Shown here piece by piece: positions 27,001 to 35,267 of a stretch of 64,000 bases of DNA (its first letter is position 1; each line of letters begins with the position of its first letter). This DNA comes from Archegozetes longisetosus (Eukaryota > Arthropoda > Arachnida > Sarcoptiformes > Trhypochthoniidae): the NCBI GenBank assembly GCA_018873245.2, contig JAEMBT020000007.1:10685129-10749128 (forward strand), given 5' to 3'. A program made the position numbers and the translations under genes. The notes beneath the pieces are model-generated. The model did not search any database. It was not told where the DNA came from and saw only the letters and a program-made list of their open reading frames with translations.

Positions 27001-28213
27001 AATTGAGGTATATATACTGAGGCTCAACCTTCAAGCTATCGATTCAATGCAAAATGACTTCTAGAATTTTAATATCCTATATCTTAATTAAGTATATTGA
27101 CTAAATCAGTGTTTACGGCAAGTCTATTTGAGGAGTTTTACTTTGTTTTATCTTCTAATTCGGGATCTATCAATTCGATCTCAAGCTTAGAACCATTTCT
27201 AAAGCCAGGACAACTGTAATAAGCTTTTAATGAATTGTTTATTGAAGTACAGTAAAACTAATCAGTTTTAAATTGTTTTGCCGAACAGGTGGTCAAAATG
27301 TTGGTGGTTGTGGTTGCGGTATTTGCGACACTTTGGTTACCGTATAGAGCACTATTAGTATATAATTCGTTTGCCGAGCACCTATATATGGAACTTTGGT
27401 AAATATTGCTAAAAGTTTTGCTCAATTCGTGTCATATACACCCACTTTAACTTCCAGTTTCATTTACTAAACAAAGTTTACTTTTGTTATACTTTTGTAT
27501 TTTCACTCCTAAAGACACTTAACTGAACAAATAAATTATTTTGATTGCAGGTATCTGATGTTCGCTAAGACAATGATATTTGTTAATAGGTATGTACAGT
27601 ATTTCGGAACTATTTTCTAATCATCTAAACATATCGTAAGTTGGGTGTTAGGCTGTGACTTTCGCGCGTATATCAAATTGTATTCCCACTTAATGGGGGA
27701 ATCTATTTTTGGTGTATGAACAGTAGTTACGGCTTAATACAGAAGCAGCTTAATACAGAAACAACTTAATAAGAAGAAGCTTCATATGCAACTTACGATA
27801 AATTCATATCAACTTAATATATAATGATAGAAGAAGAGAGAAAATCAATTTGAGTAGTTTTAGTAATTGAGGAGAGCTTGAATTAGATGATAGAAAACAG
27901 TAGTATTTGTTTGAACATGAGATCAAACAAGCTATCAGTAGTAGTAACTAATAATAGCATTGAATGTTGTTTCAGTGCTATCAATCCAATAATATACAGT
28001 GCGTGTAGCATAAAATTTCGACGTGCTTTCAAGCGAATGCTAACTTGCGAGAGAGAATCGAGAGGAGGTCGAAGAGGTCGTGCCGGACAGTACGCCTCTG
28101 GATTAAGTTCAACAATGCATTTATCACATAATTCAGTTCGACACAACACATTGCTCAGTGTTTGCACTCTTAAGACTAACAGTAAAACAGATCAAATTGA
28201 ACATAATGTTTGA
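5807..28213 (+). CDS. TRH / EFLamide receptor (rhodopsin-family GPCR), five exons
   Basis: A class A peptide GPCR of the plasma membrane, orthologous to the vertebrate TRH receptor; in invertebrates this family answers EFLamide-type peptides. Coding join: 5807-6077, 6739-7403, 27289-27398, 27551-27589, 27976-28213. All junctions are GT..AG and keep phase, giving 440 aa. The N-terminus has four N-glycosylation sequons (N24, N31, N38, N44). TM1 has GN at 94-95. TM2 has SLSIADF. The TM3 motif QYFGINASS is followed by ERY at 176-178 (ERY instead of DRY is normal here). C152 and C234 can form the extracellular disulfide. TM6 has LWLPYR and TM7 has NSAINPIIY. The tail has a possible palmitoylated Cys and an Arg/Gly-rich patch. 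The start is supported by an in-frame stop at 5783-5785. Vertebrate-type coupling would be Gq; that is inference here. Confidence 0.93.
6078..6738 (+). other. Receptor intron 1 (phase 1)
   Basis: 661 bp, GTGAGT donor and TTTAAAAG acceptor. The acceptor lacks a strong pyrimidine tract but is fixed by the reading frame and family alignment. The intron carries a small hairpin MITE near its left end. Confidence 0.88.
6130..6228. mobile_element. Hairpin MITE inside receptor intron 1
   Basis: The left end reads CACTCTAAACTCTTTATAGT. The reverse complement of the right end reads CAGCCTAACTCGTTTATAGC, followed by GAAC on both sides. A TA precedes the left end. The 99-bp copy shares the TTATAG(T/C)GAAC core with elements at 42163 and 47852, so these look like members of one local pogo-like family. 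Confidence 0.5.
6739..7403 (+). CDS. TRH/EFLamide receptor, coding exon 2
   Basis: Encodes residues 91-312: the rest of TM1, TM2 to TM5, both conserved cysteines, and most of the third intracellular loop, which is Ser/Asn/Lys-rich. It begins GAGTTTTAGGG and ends at CAG before GTAGGA in phase 0. This is the most conserved part of the gene. The TM3 to second-loop stretch through ERYIAICHP is almost identical to what is known for vertebrate and arthropod TRH receptors. Confidence 0.95.
12542..12620. repeat. Perfect 36-bp inverted repeat with 7-nt loop
   Basis: The left arm 12542-12577 and right arm 12585-12620 are exact reverse complements over 36 bases, separated by TGGTGTT. Pairing stops abruptly outside the arms (T/T, then G/G). 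Arms of this length and identity cannot arise by chance in 64 kb and must be young, since neither arm has diverged. If transcribed with the receptor intron the RNA would fold into a long perfect stem. No flanking target-site duplication is evident, so a template-switch inversion is as likely as a mobile element or a small-RNA hairpin. Confidence 0.95.
17771..17848. repeat. Two adjacent small perfect hairpins
   Basis: The first has 7-bp arms (TGGACAG / CTGTCCA) around TTTT at 17771-17788. The second has 13-bp arms (17819-17831 and 17836-17848) around CAAT. Both are exact. They are short enough that at least the first could be chance. Confidence 0.6.
21120..21630. other. Compositionally distinct patch in intron 2, unidentified
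   Basis: This stretch has more CG- and GG-containing words than its surroundings (for example GGCGACCGCCGG near 21164 and CTCCGGAGAG near 21197). Short motifs such as ATCTC(C/T)GG and CGAAAA recur. No frame stays open. It may be a decayed transposon or pseudogene, but no family is recognisable and no terminal repeat was found. Confidence 0.25.
27289..27398 (+). CDS. TRH/EFLamide receptor, coding exon 3
   Basis: Encodes residues 313-348 plus two bases of codon 349. It starts VVKML in phase 0, covers TM6 with the family motif LWLPYR, and continues into the third extracellular loop (NSFAEHLYMEL). It ends at CTTTG before GTAAAT. The split Trp codon is completed by the first G of exon 4. Confidence 0.92.
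27551..27589 (+). CDS. TRH/EFLamide receptor, coding exon 4 (39-nt micro-exon)
   Basis: Only 39 nt. It completes Trp349, encodes YLMFAKTMIFVN (350-361) and begins Ser362. Acceptor TTGATTGCAG, donor AATAG/GTATGT. It supplies the first half of TM7 and aligns without gaps to WFLLFCRICIYLNS of the human receptor. The exon is far too short for ordinary gene finders and is recognised only by frame and family alignment. Confidence 0.88.
27733..27779. repeat. Imperfect 16-bp tandem repeat in receptor intron 4
   Basis: CTTAATACAGAAGCAG is followed by CTTAATACAGAAACAA and a shortened third copy beginning CTTAATAAGAAG. It lies within the 386-bp intron 27590-27975. Confidence 0.75.
27976..28213 (+). CDS. 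TRH/EFLamide receptor, coding exon 5 and stop
   Basis: Completes Ser362 and encodes residues 363-440. It begins AINPIIY (the NPxxY end of TM7), then helix 8 (KFRRAFKRML), a Cys suited to palmitoylation, and a cytosolic tail with an Arg/Gly-rich patch and many Ser/Thr/His residues. The acceptor is TTGTTTCAG. The open frame begins upstream at 27887, but those codons are intronic. The stop is TGA at 28211-28213. Confidence 0.92.
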
Positions 28214-30112
28214 TTTATAATGATTAGCAAATCGTTTTGTAATCATTTTGTTTGGCTTTCATTTCAACCCAAATACACAGAGTACGAAACTTTTGAAACA
28301 AATATGAAAAATGTTATTGTACATCAGGTAATTTTATGTCTTATGTAATGGTTTTTATATTAAAAGCCTGTAAATAATTATTAGTCGATGTAATGCTTGC
28401 TCCAATTGATGTTCGGATTAGAATTTAGATTATTATTTTAATCGCATCAACAATCATCAAATGCTTATTATAATATTAGTTCACTTCTTAAAGGCTTTTA
28501 GATACCATGTTTAAAGTAATAGTTAGCTGTGAGATTCATTGTAAAAACTTAATGTCTTATTCAATATTCTCTGTAAAAAATATTCTGTATGTTATTCATT
28601 GGTTATATAAATAAAAATCTTAATAACTCAAAATAGCGAAATCCGATTGACGACTTGGCTCAATATTCAATAAAAACTTCATGAAAATCTTTCAGCCATT
28701 GATTTGTGTAAAAAGTGAGTTTTAAATTTGTTTTTTTATGTCTATAACTTAATTTCTCCTTGTAAAGTTTGAAAAGCTTCAAAATTTTAATATTGAAAAC
28801 TAAACTAAACTAAAAGATTGGAAAAAACTCAAAGCTATAAAAATCAATACTTGTCATGTAGTGAGAGTGAAGAAAACCCTCAAATCGATAGGAAGTGCAG
28901 ACTGTAATAGGATAATAGTCGTCTACCTAAGATATAAATATAGATATCAAGAATTTAATTTCACTTAACTGCCAATTAAATTGTACAAGTTCTTGACATT
29001 TTTCATGGTGTGCTCGTTCAACAATCAACTATTGTATCTCATCCCACAAAGCCTATCTTAAAACCTGATTCTTGAGTCTGTTTAGAAATAAATTTTTTAT
29101 CATTAATTTAAAATCTACTTTCAATAATAGAACAATTTCGATTTCTCATGAAAAACTTGTCAAGCTTTCATCAATAATTCAATAACTAATTTGTCTCAAT
29201 TTAATTATTGTCTTTTCCCGGTTCATGACTTTCACGAACGTCACTCAGATAAAATTCCTAAAGAATGTCTTGAATTCGTAGGTTAGATAGAATGTTTTCC
29301 GTGCGAATTTTCACTTCTCGTTCATTATCTGAGGGAGTTGACAAAAGTTAGCAATCATTGAAAAGAGTTGTACCAAATCAAAGACTTCGTCAGTCCTTTT
29401 GTTTGGAAACCGCAAATCTTACAATCGCTGGTCACTGCCACTTTTAATTCACTGCTCAACTTTAGTGAATCCAATACTTGATTAGATGTAGAGTTTGACT
29501 CGATTCAACGATATATGAGAAACCGATTCATAGCATTAATGATAGTGATTAGGGGAAACTCGACTCGATCAGTTTGAAATAGTAATACCTTTATGAAGGT
29601 TTAACTTGAATTTATATTTTGTTCAAGCAAGTTTTATTTATTTGATTTTCTGGTATTTTAATCAGAGAAAAATCTATTCAAAGGCTGCAATATCTATAAT
29701 ATGCCATCCTGTGAATTGTGGAGTCTCGCAAAGAATAGCGTCCTCTACTATTAAAACAAAAAATTATTATATTGCTTGGTATCTCTCCAGAATTTAGCTT
29801 CTCTTTATGGCCAAAAATTACTCTAATTAATCATATGCAAGATATCAGTCATCTAATGTATTAAAATAAGTTATAATCAGCTTTTTAAGACTCTAAAGTT
29901 AGATTACGAGAAGCACGAGTCAAGTTAACAATAGAAGTGAATGTGCATGAACTCAATTTCAATAAAATTGAATGCAAGCTAATGTGTTGGCCAACTATAC
30001 AATAAGTTAAATCCTAGAACAATGCTACTGTTATGCGTGCATTCTAAATCTAAACTTAATAATTGTATTTGAAAGTCTAACGTTTTGCAGTCAACTTTAA
30101 TATATTTATAAA
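28214..30112. other. Receptor 3' UTR then intergenic
   Basis: The 3' UTR probably runs to about 28.63 kb (AATAAA at 28610). After that there is AT-rich sequence without a recognisable gene. A plus-strand frame at 29606-29797 has no supporting feature. Confidence 0.5.
28610..28615 (+). terminator. Candidate polyadenylation signal of the receptor gene
   Basis: The first AATAAA after the receptor stop, about 400 bp downstream. A second AATAAA lies about 55 bp further on. Which is used cannot be told from sequence. Confidence 0.45.
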
Positions 30113-30696
30113 ATGAAGATAAGTTTTGGCGAAACTATTCTTTTCGTATTTTGCATTATATTACTTGTTTATGAAGCAGTTGTGGTAAGTTAATTAAACA
30201 TTCATATTTTTAATCATTTTAAACTATATTGCTTTGTACTTTTAAGATCACATTATTAGCAGTTGTTATGTATCAAACAAATCGAGCAAAAAGTAGGAGA
30301 AATGACAAAAACGTCAAACAATACAAATCAAAACGAAACTCACAAAAAGTTAATCAAAAAGAAACAATTAAGTTGAAGCCTTCAAATAATATTATACCAA
30401 AAGTAAAGTTGGATTCTTTACAAAGTAAAACAAAGTTTTGTGTGAAAAGTATGGCTTCTGATGAGAAGCTGTTGGTTAAAGATCAAGAAATGGTAAATAC
30501 AGAAATAAGTGCTACTTGTAATGAAAGAAGCCAAAAACTGCCTAATCAACAAATAGCAAAATTGCCTCAAACAAAGGTCTCTTCTGCTAATGCACTGACG
30601 AAATCTCTTGGTGCATCTGTAAACAAATTCTCGCCTGAGGGTATTAGACAAAACGATCCAAATAATGATCTGAAGAAATCGATCACTTTCGAGTAA
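30113..30696 (+). CDS. Unrecognised small membrane or secreted protein, two exons
   Basis: Coding join 30113-30184 and 30247-30696, 173 aa. Exon 1 gives 24 residues starting MKISFGETILFVF and ends GTTGTG before a consensus GTAAGT. The 62-bp intron ends TTTTAAG in the same phase, and exon 2 continues ITLLAVVMYQTN. The join makes one hydrophobic segment of about 28 residues (about 7-34), then a strongly basic stretch (NRAKSRRNDKNVKQYKSKR), then a hydrophilic Ser/Asn/Lys/Gln-rich region with two cysteines. It could be a signal anchor with a basic cytosolic tail, or a cleaved signal peptide with a basic secreted product. No domain recognised. AATAAA follows at 30757. Exon 2 alone is open for 149 codons, longer than chance frames in this region. 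CGTTTTGCAG just upstream could end a 5' untranslated intron. Confidence 0.6.
30185..30246 (+). other. Short intron of the small-protein gene
   Basis: 62 bp, GTAAGT donor and TACTTTTAAG acceptor, phase 0. The alternative acceptor at TTAGCAG (AG at 30261-30262) would throw the downstream frame out, so it is rejected. Confidence 0.6.
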
Positions 30697-30756
30697 ATAA
30701 CACTAGAATCAAATTGATTTTGTGTTCATTTTCTTCAAACAAATTAATTGTTGGCA

Positions 30757-30762
30757 AATAAA
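30757..30762 (+). terminator. Candidate polyadenylation signal of the small-protein gene
   Basis: AATAAA 60 bp after the stop codon, a typical distance for a compact gene. A further AATAAA lies near 30789. Confidence 0.55.
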
Positions 30763-32814
30763 CTTTATTTAATATTATATCTTTGAAATAAATTTATAAA
30801 GTTAATCGCATTTGTAATACTTATATTTTGAAATGTAATAAAACCGATATTTCTACCTGTTTTTGATACTTTCAATCTGTAACTTTAAAAGGGTTTGCTT
30901 ATTTGAGAAAAGGTTAATTGATGAATATAAGATCGTCATCTAGAGATCGCGTTAATGAGAACGCAAATGGTATCAGTTGCTTTAGTTCTTTGGAAATGAT
31001 TGCGTAAAATGTCTTAACTCAATGATGAACTGAACTAAATTGCAAACTAGCAATAGAATAGTGAGCGGTTGGTTTTTTAATGATTTGGCGATGTCGCTGG
31101 ACTGATCTTCATCACAGATACAGTCAAACCTTCAAACTTATATTGAACCTGTTTGAAACTGTGCAAAACTTTGTTAGCATTTAATTTATTAAGAACTCTG
31201 TTAGTATTGAAAAGATAATTGTTAAACTTAAATTTTATTCAGAACAAAGTTATTGTTAAGTTATTAAATATAATTTTTAGAAATAGAATCCTTAAGTATT
31301 ATTGACATAATAGTGATAATTATCCTGTACTGTAATAAATATTATAAAACGCATTTTATGGCAAATGTCATAGGTCGTGACATGAAACTTGGCTCCAAGA
31401 GCATCGATTTATAAGATTAATTTTACATTGGCTACAAATTAGAAGTATTGCTTTAACTAAAGGTTAATATTTATTGTGAATATTGTTAATATTAACTAAA
31501 ATGTATTCACAAAGGTATGCTTTTGAAAATGTTCACTAGAATCACATCTTAAATTAGAAAATGTATTATAAACAATATTAACAAACTCTAATATTACTCA
31601 ATCATATGATTCAAATTGGTTTACTTTAAAGTATTAATTACCACTTTTCATTTAGGTCAACAAAATCTAATTTAGCAAAATCTTAACTATTGTTCAGATA
31701 TGCTTTAATTTTTCAATGCATTCAGATTTATTACTGATCTTTGTTATCAAACAAAGAGATTGCTTTTGATAAAGATTACAGAATAACGAGGTACTCAAAT
31801 ATTTGGTAAGAAAAATATTGATTCATTTTTAGTTCAAGCTAAACCAGTTATGCCATTAAATAAAGTATTTTATAGATTAGATACATCTTATCTCCAATTT
31901 ATGTGCTCGCAATGCCACTATATCTTTTTTGATTCTAATTTATCATTAATTATCATTTGTTTAATCTTTTAATCTTATCACCTAATAGTTGAGCTTTTAG
32001 TTAATTATCATTTAATTGATTAAAATACTCTTAAAATCTTGAAATCAAGTTTGAAAGGCTGAACAGATTAAACAATGGATTTTAATCCTAACTGACGGCT
32101 AGGCTAACCCGTTGATAAAAAATGATTTGATAAATGAACTTAAATTTTCAAGCATAGAGTCCAGAATGAAGTTTCTAAAGACCATTTGACTTCTTTCTTA
32201 TTTTTTAAGTTCAGTATTAGTTTAGTGCAGTGCCTGCCACAAGGTGGTCCGTACAATAAACCAGGCTTTTGGTTTCAAAATTTGGCTTGCCAACACTTGT
32301 CTACTTACCGAAAAGTACTTCATCGGAATGACTGGTTTATAGCTATCAAAATATATAAATATTTTCTTGCGTTCAAGAGTTAGTCTTGAAGACAGATTTG
32401 CTTAAGTTAACTTCAATGTATTACATCAAACATCGATAGTCTAAACCTTATATTTTTCAGACAAAATTCAATATGTAACTTATAAAATGATCCAAAGAGT
32501 GACGCGACCTATTCTTTGAGCATTTTGTTTATCGTAGCAAATATTACTAGAACTTTCATCAAAAGTACACTCAAAAACTTAATAATCCTCGATAGCAACT
32601 AGAAAGTAATGAATCGTCATAAGATACCTTCTATCAGACCATAATATATGAAGTATTAACAAACTTATAGAATATTCAGTATAGTGGGAGAAGAAAATTA
32701 GAAACCGAATTCTCCAATAAACTGACACTATCATAGGGAAGATGACATAGCGATAGGTTTTTCTTGTTGCTGTTGTGGATTATTAAGTTTTTAAGTGTAT
32801 TAGTACAAGTAAAC

Positions 32815-32825
32815 TTCTGTTACAG
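32815..32825 (+). promoter_or_regulatory. Possible 3' splice site before the PDIA3-like start
   Basis: TTCTGTTACAG ends 7 bases before the ATG at 32833. If used, an unseen upstream exon supplies the 5' UTR or extra N-terminal residues. The frame is also open upstream of it (to about 32764), so the sequence does not decide the matter. Confidence 0.3.
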
Positions 32826-32832
32826 TTTTCAA

Positions 32833-33675
32833 ATGCTTTTGCGTAATCTGGTTCTGATACTAATGATAATGAATGTGAAAAACGATCAAAACGATCGAAT
32901 AATTCATCGGACGCTCGAGAATGAGTCAACTTTAGGCCTTCCGATTGTTATTGCTTACTATAAGTTATACTTCGAGACTAACAATAAAATGATAAACTAT
33001 TGGAAAAATCGATTACACAAAGTTGCGATCAATCACAAAGATGTGAGTTTTGCAATTTCTGATTTATACGAATTTGACGAAGAACTCAGAGAATATGGAT
33101 TTGAAGACTATCCAAAACTACGAAAAGATGGATCTGCTATTGTCATTCTGAAGGACAGAAATCAAGTTAAATATCTACTGGACCAAAGACTAGCTGTTGA
33201 TTCACTGGAAAAGTTTGTCACAAGTTTCAAGAATCAAGAACTCACACCTTATCTGAAGAGTCAACCAATTCCTGACAACGAAGGAAAAGCTGTTAAAGAA
33301 GTTGTCGGAAAAACTTTTGACGATTTAGTGGTTCGTAATAAGAAGCATGTGCTGATTTTATTTTATGCGCATTGGTGTATATACTGCAAACAGTTATCAC
33401 CGATTTGGGAACAATTAGGAGAAATCATGGCAGATGAGCCCAGCATAGATATTGTCAAAATGGACGCTACGATGAACGACGTGCCAAAACCTTTCGAAGT
33501 AGTTAGTTATCCATCAATTTATTGGGTGCCCTCCAATAATAAAGACTCGCCAACAAAATATGATGGTGAACGACAATTGTACGATTTTATTGTTTATATA
33601 GCACAGTACGCTACTCATCAGCTCATTAATTATGATCGCGATGGACAACCCAGTTATAAGAGGCTCGAATTTTAA
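32833..33675 (+). CDS. Truncated PDIA3/ERp57-like protein (partial b' plus a' thioredoxin domain, CIYC site)
   Basis: Thiol-disulfide oxidoreductase of the protein disulfide isomerase family. Residues about 38-145 match the PDIA3 b' domain (LPIVIAYY, NYWKNR); YLKSQPIP then leads into the a' domain (about 150-262). The active site is HWCIYC at 180-185 instead of PWCGHC, so both cysteines remain but the GH pair is IY. Also kept are KMDATMNDVP, a YP cis-proline near 227 and the YDGERQLYDFI region. The PDIA3 a and b domains are absent, and the C-terminus is KRLEF with no KDEL-like retrieval signal. At 280 aa it is about half a normal PDIA3. From this Met the protein starts MLLRNLVLILMIMN, a plausible signal sequence. 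A TTCTGTTACAG acceptor-like sequence 8 bp before the ATG could mark an upstream exon. The reading frame is intact. Confidence 0.82.
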   Translation: MLLRNLVLILMIMNVKNDQNDRIIHRTLENESTLGLPIVIAYYKLYFETNNKMINYWKNRLHKVAINHKDVSFAISDLYEFDEELREYGFEDYPKLRKDGSAIVILKDRNQVKYLLDQRLAVDSLEKFVTSFKNQELTPYLKSQPIPDNEGKAVKEVVGKTFDDLVVRNKKHVLILFYAHWCIYCKQLSPIWEQLGEIMADEPSIDIVKMDATMNDVPKPFEVVSYPSIYWVPSNNKDSPTKYDGERQLYDFIVYIAQYATHQLINYDRDGQPSYKRLEF

Positions 33676-35014
33676 ACCTTCATTCAATTTTGCCAATAAT
33701 ATGTTTGCAATTCGTTCATTAATCTTTCTTATATTCAAATATCGGTTATGCTCATAGTTGCATTTTTCAAATCCACCAATTCATTAATCTTTAAATCAAA
33801 TCGATCTAATTTTATCAGTAGTTTAGCGATTTTTAACACGTTAGTCATTTTTGATTATCAATAAGTTTTTGGAAAAAAACCTTTTCTGGAAATGAAATAT
33901 ATTTTTTATATCGAGATAATTTGTGTGTTTGTTGCATCTGTTCTGTGTTTGACCTGAAGCTTACGTTATGTTTTCAGTAAAATATATCCTCAGAGAGTGT
34001 ACTCGAAACTAGACTTTAGGGTATAATTTACATAAAACCGTACCTCAATATCTTCAGTGCCGTATTTAGAAATATACATCTCTCAGTTTACATGTTTGAC
34101 AGCACTTATAAACTGAATACTGATGAAAAAGTAGTGAAAGTAAAGAAAGAAGAGTTGCACGAAAATAATGATTTTAAGCTTTAAGCCCATTGTTACACAG
34201 ATTTTGTTTCGATATAATTATAGATAATTATTTTTTCATGAAAAGCATATCATTAAAGTCATTAGAGCAAGTCATTAAATGTTGCATTCTTCTATTATTA
34301 TTTCTTATTATTACTGATTTTCAGTCAATTAATTGGACCTAAATATTCATTATAACTAAATGAAACAGTACTGGCATTCGTATGCCTCCAGCCATAGTCA
34401 ATGGCTATATTAATAAATAGTGATGTTTTAGATTTTTTAAAAATATTCTCATCATGTTTTCATTTATTATTGTGAAGAAGCAAAAACTAAGTCTACATCA
34501 ACTGAATGAGAGTTTAATTATAAATATATAACTTCTATTCATGTCAAAGTGTCCCATGCTTTGGAACTAAAATTTGAGTTCATAAATATATATTTCATTT
34601 TTTAGCATTCATTGGATGATTAATTATTGTAACATTCTTACATAGAAATAAACCAAATCACTCAGTTCCTGCTTAAAATTCAGAATTAAGATTTCTGCTT
34701 ACTTCAAAATGTTTTATACTTGATGCTTAGTGTTCAGACCTTGATTTATGAATTCGTATATTGAATCAAATGTGTAAGTTACAGTGATGCGCTGAAACTA
34801 GCGTTGTTAGATTTACTAAATACTTGAAAGTAAATGAATTTATTAAATTTTTATGAATTTATTCAAATGAACTAATAATGAAAGTCAATGCCAAATTCGT
34901 TGCTATTTAGCACTGTAAACCTTATGAATACTATTTTAATCACTCGGATACTGAAATTCCCAAAAGTATTTGAAAAATTTAATAAGATAAGATTCGTAAT
35001 TGTGAAAAATCCCA

Positions 35015-35267
35015 TTTACGGGGACTCGAAGCCTGATTCTTTAATATAGAGGCAAGAATATCATGAGTGTTATGTCTCCCGTTTCTGTAGTTGACCTATG
35101 ACCGGAGACGCTTACCCAGGCGTTGACTGGTTAGAAGCTTTAAAAAGTTAATATCCAATTATGTGATGGTTTGAATTTTGTTAAATAATAATCTATGCTC
35201 TGGTTCGAATGTTAACTCTGTTAGAGCCAAGGTTTGTACGAAAGTAAACTTCTCGATGTCCCGTAAA
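35015..35267. mobile_element. Possible MITE with imperfect TTTACGGG ends
   Basis: The left end reads TTTACGGGGACTCGAAG. The reverse complement of the right end reads TTTACGGGACATCGAGAAG. The interior (GC-richer around 35080-35130) has no open frame, and no target-site duplication is clear. Family unknown. Confidence 0.35.

Larger units (their letters stand above)
7404..27288 (+). other. Receptor intron 2, about 19.9 kb (phase 0)
   Basis: Donor CAG/GTAGGA, acceptor AACAG/GTGGTC. I see no nested gene on either strand. The longest frame (8032-8370, first ATG at 8041) would encode about 109 aa with no recognisable feature. Notable contents are a perfect 36-bp hairpin at 12542-12620, two small perfect hairpins near 17.8 kb and a slightly more GC-rich patch near 21.1-21.6 kb. 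The intron falls just before TM6. Confidence 0.85.
30697..32832. other. Intergenic, no gene recognised
   Basis: AT-rich. I looked here for missing upstream domains of the PDIA3-like gene (a WCGHC-type motif or b-domain sequence) and found none. A frame at 32186-32383 has no recognisable relationship. Confidence 0.5.

Noticed and set aside
27883..28167. Minus-strand 94-codon frame opposite receptor exon 5
   Set aside because: It is the antisense shadow of a real coding exon with a strong family match on the plus strand.
32186..32383. Frame upstream of the PDIA3-like gene, considered as its missing first exon
   Set aside because: It bears no resemblance to PDI a or b domains and lacks a donor site in the right phase that I could identify.
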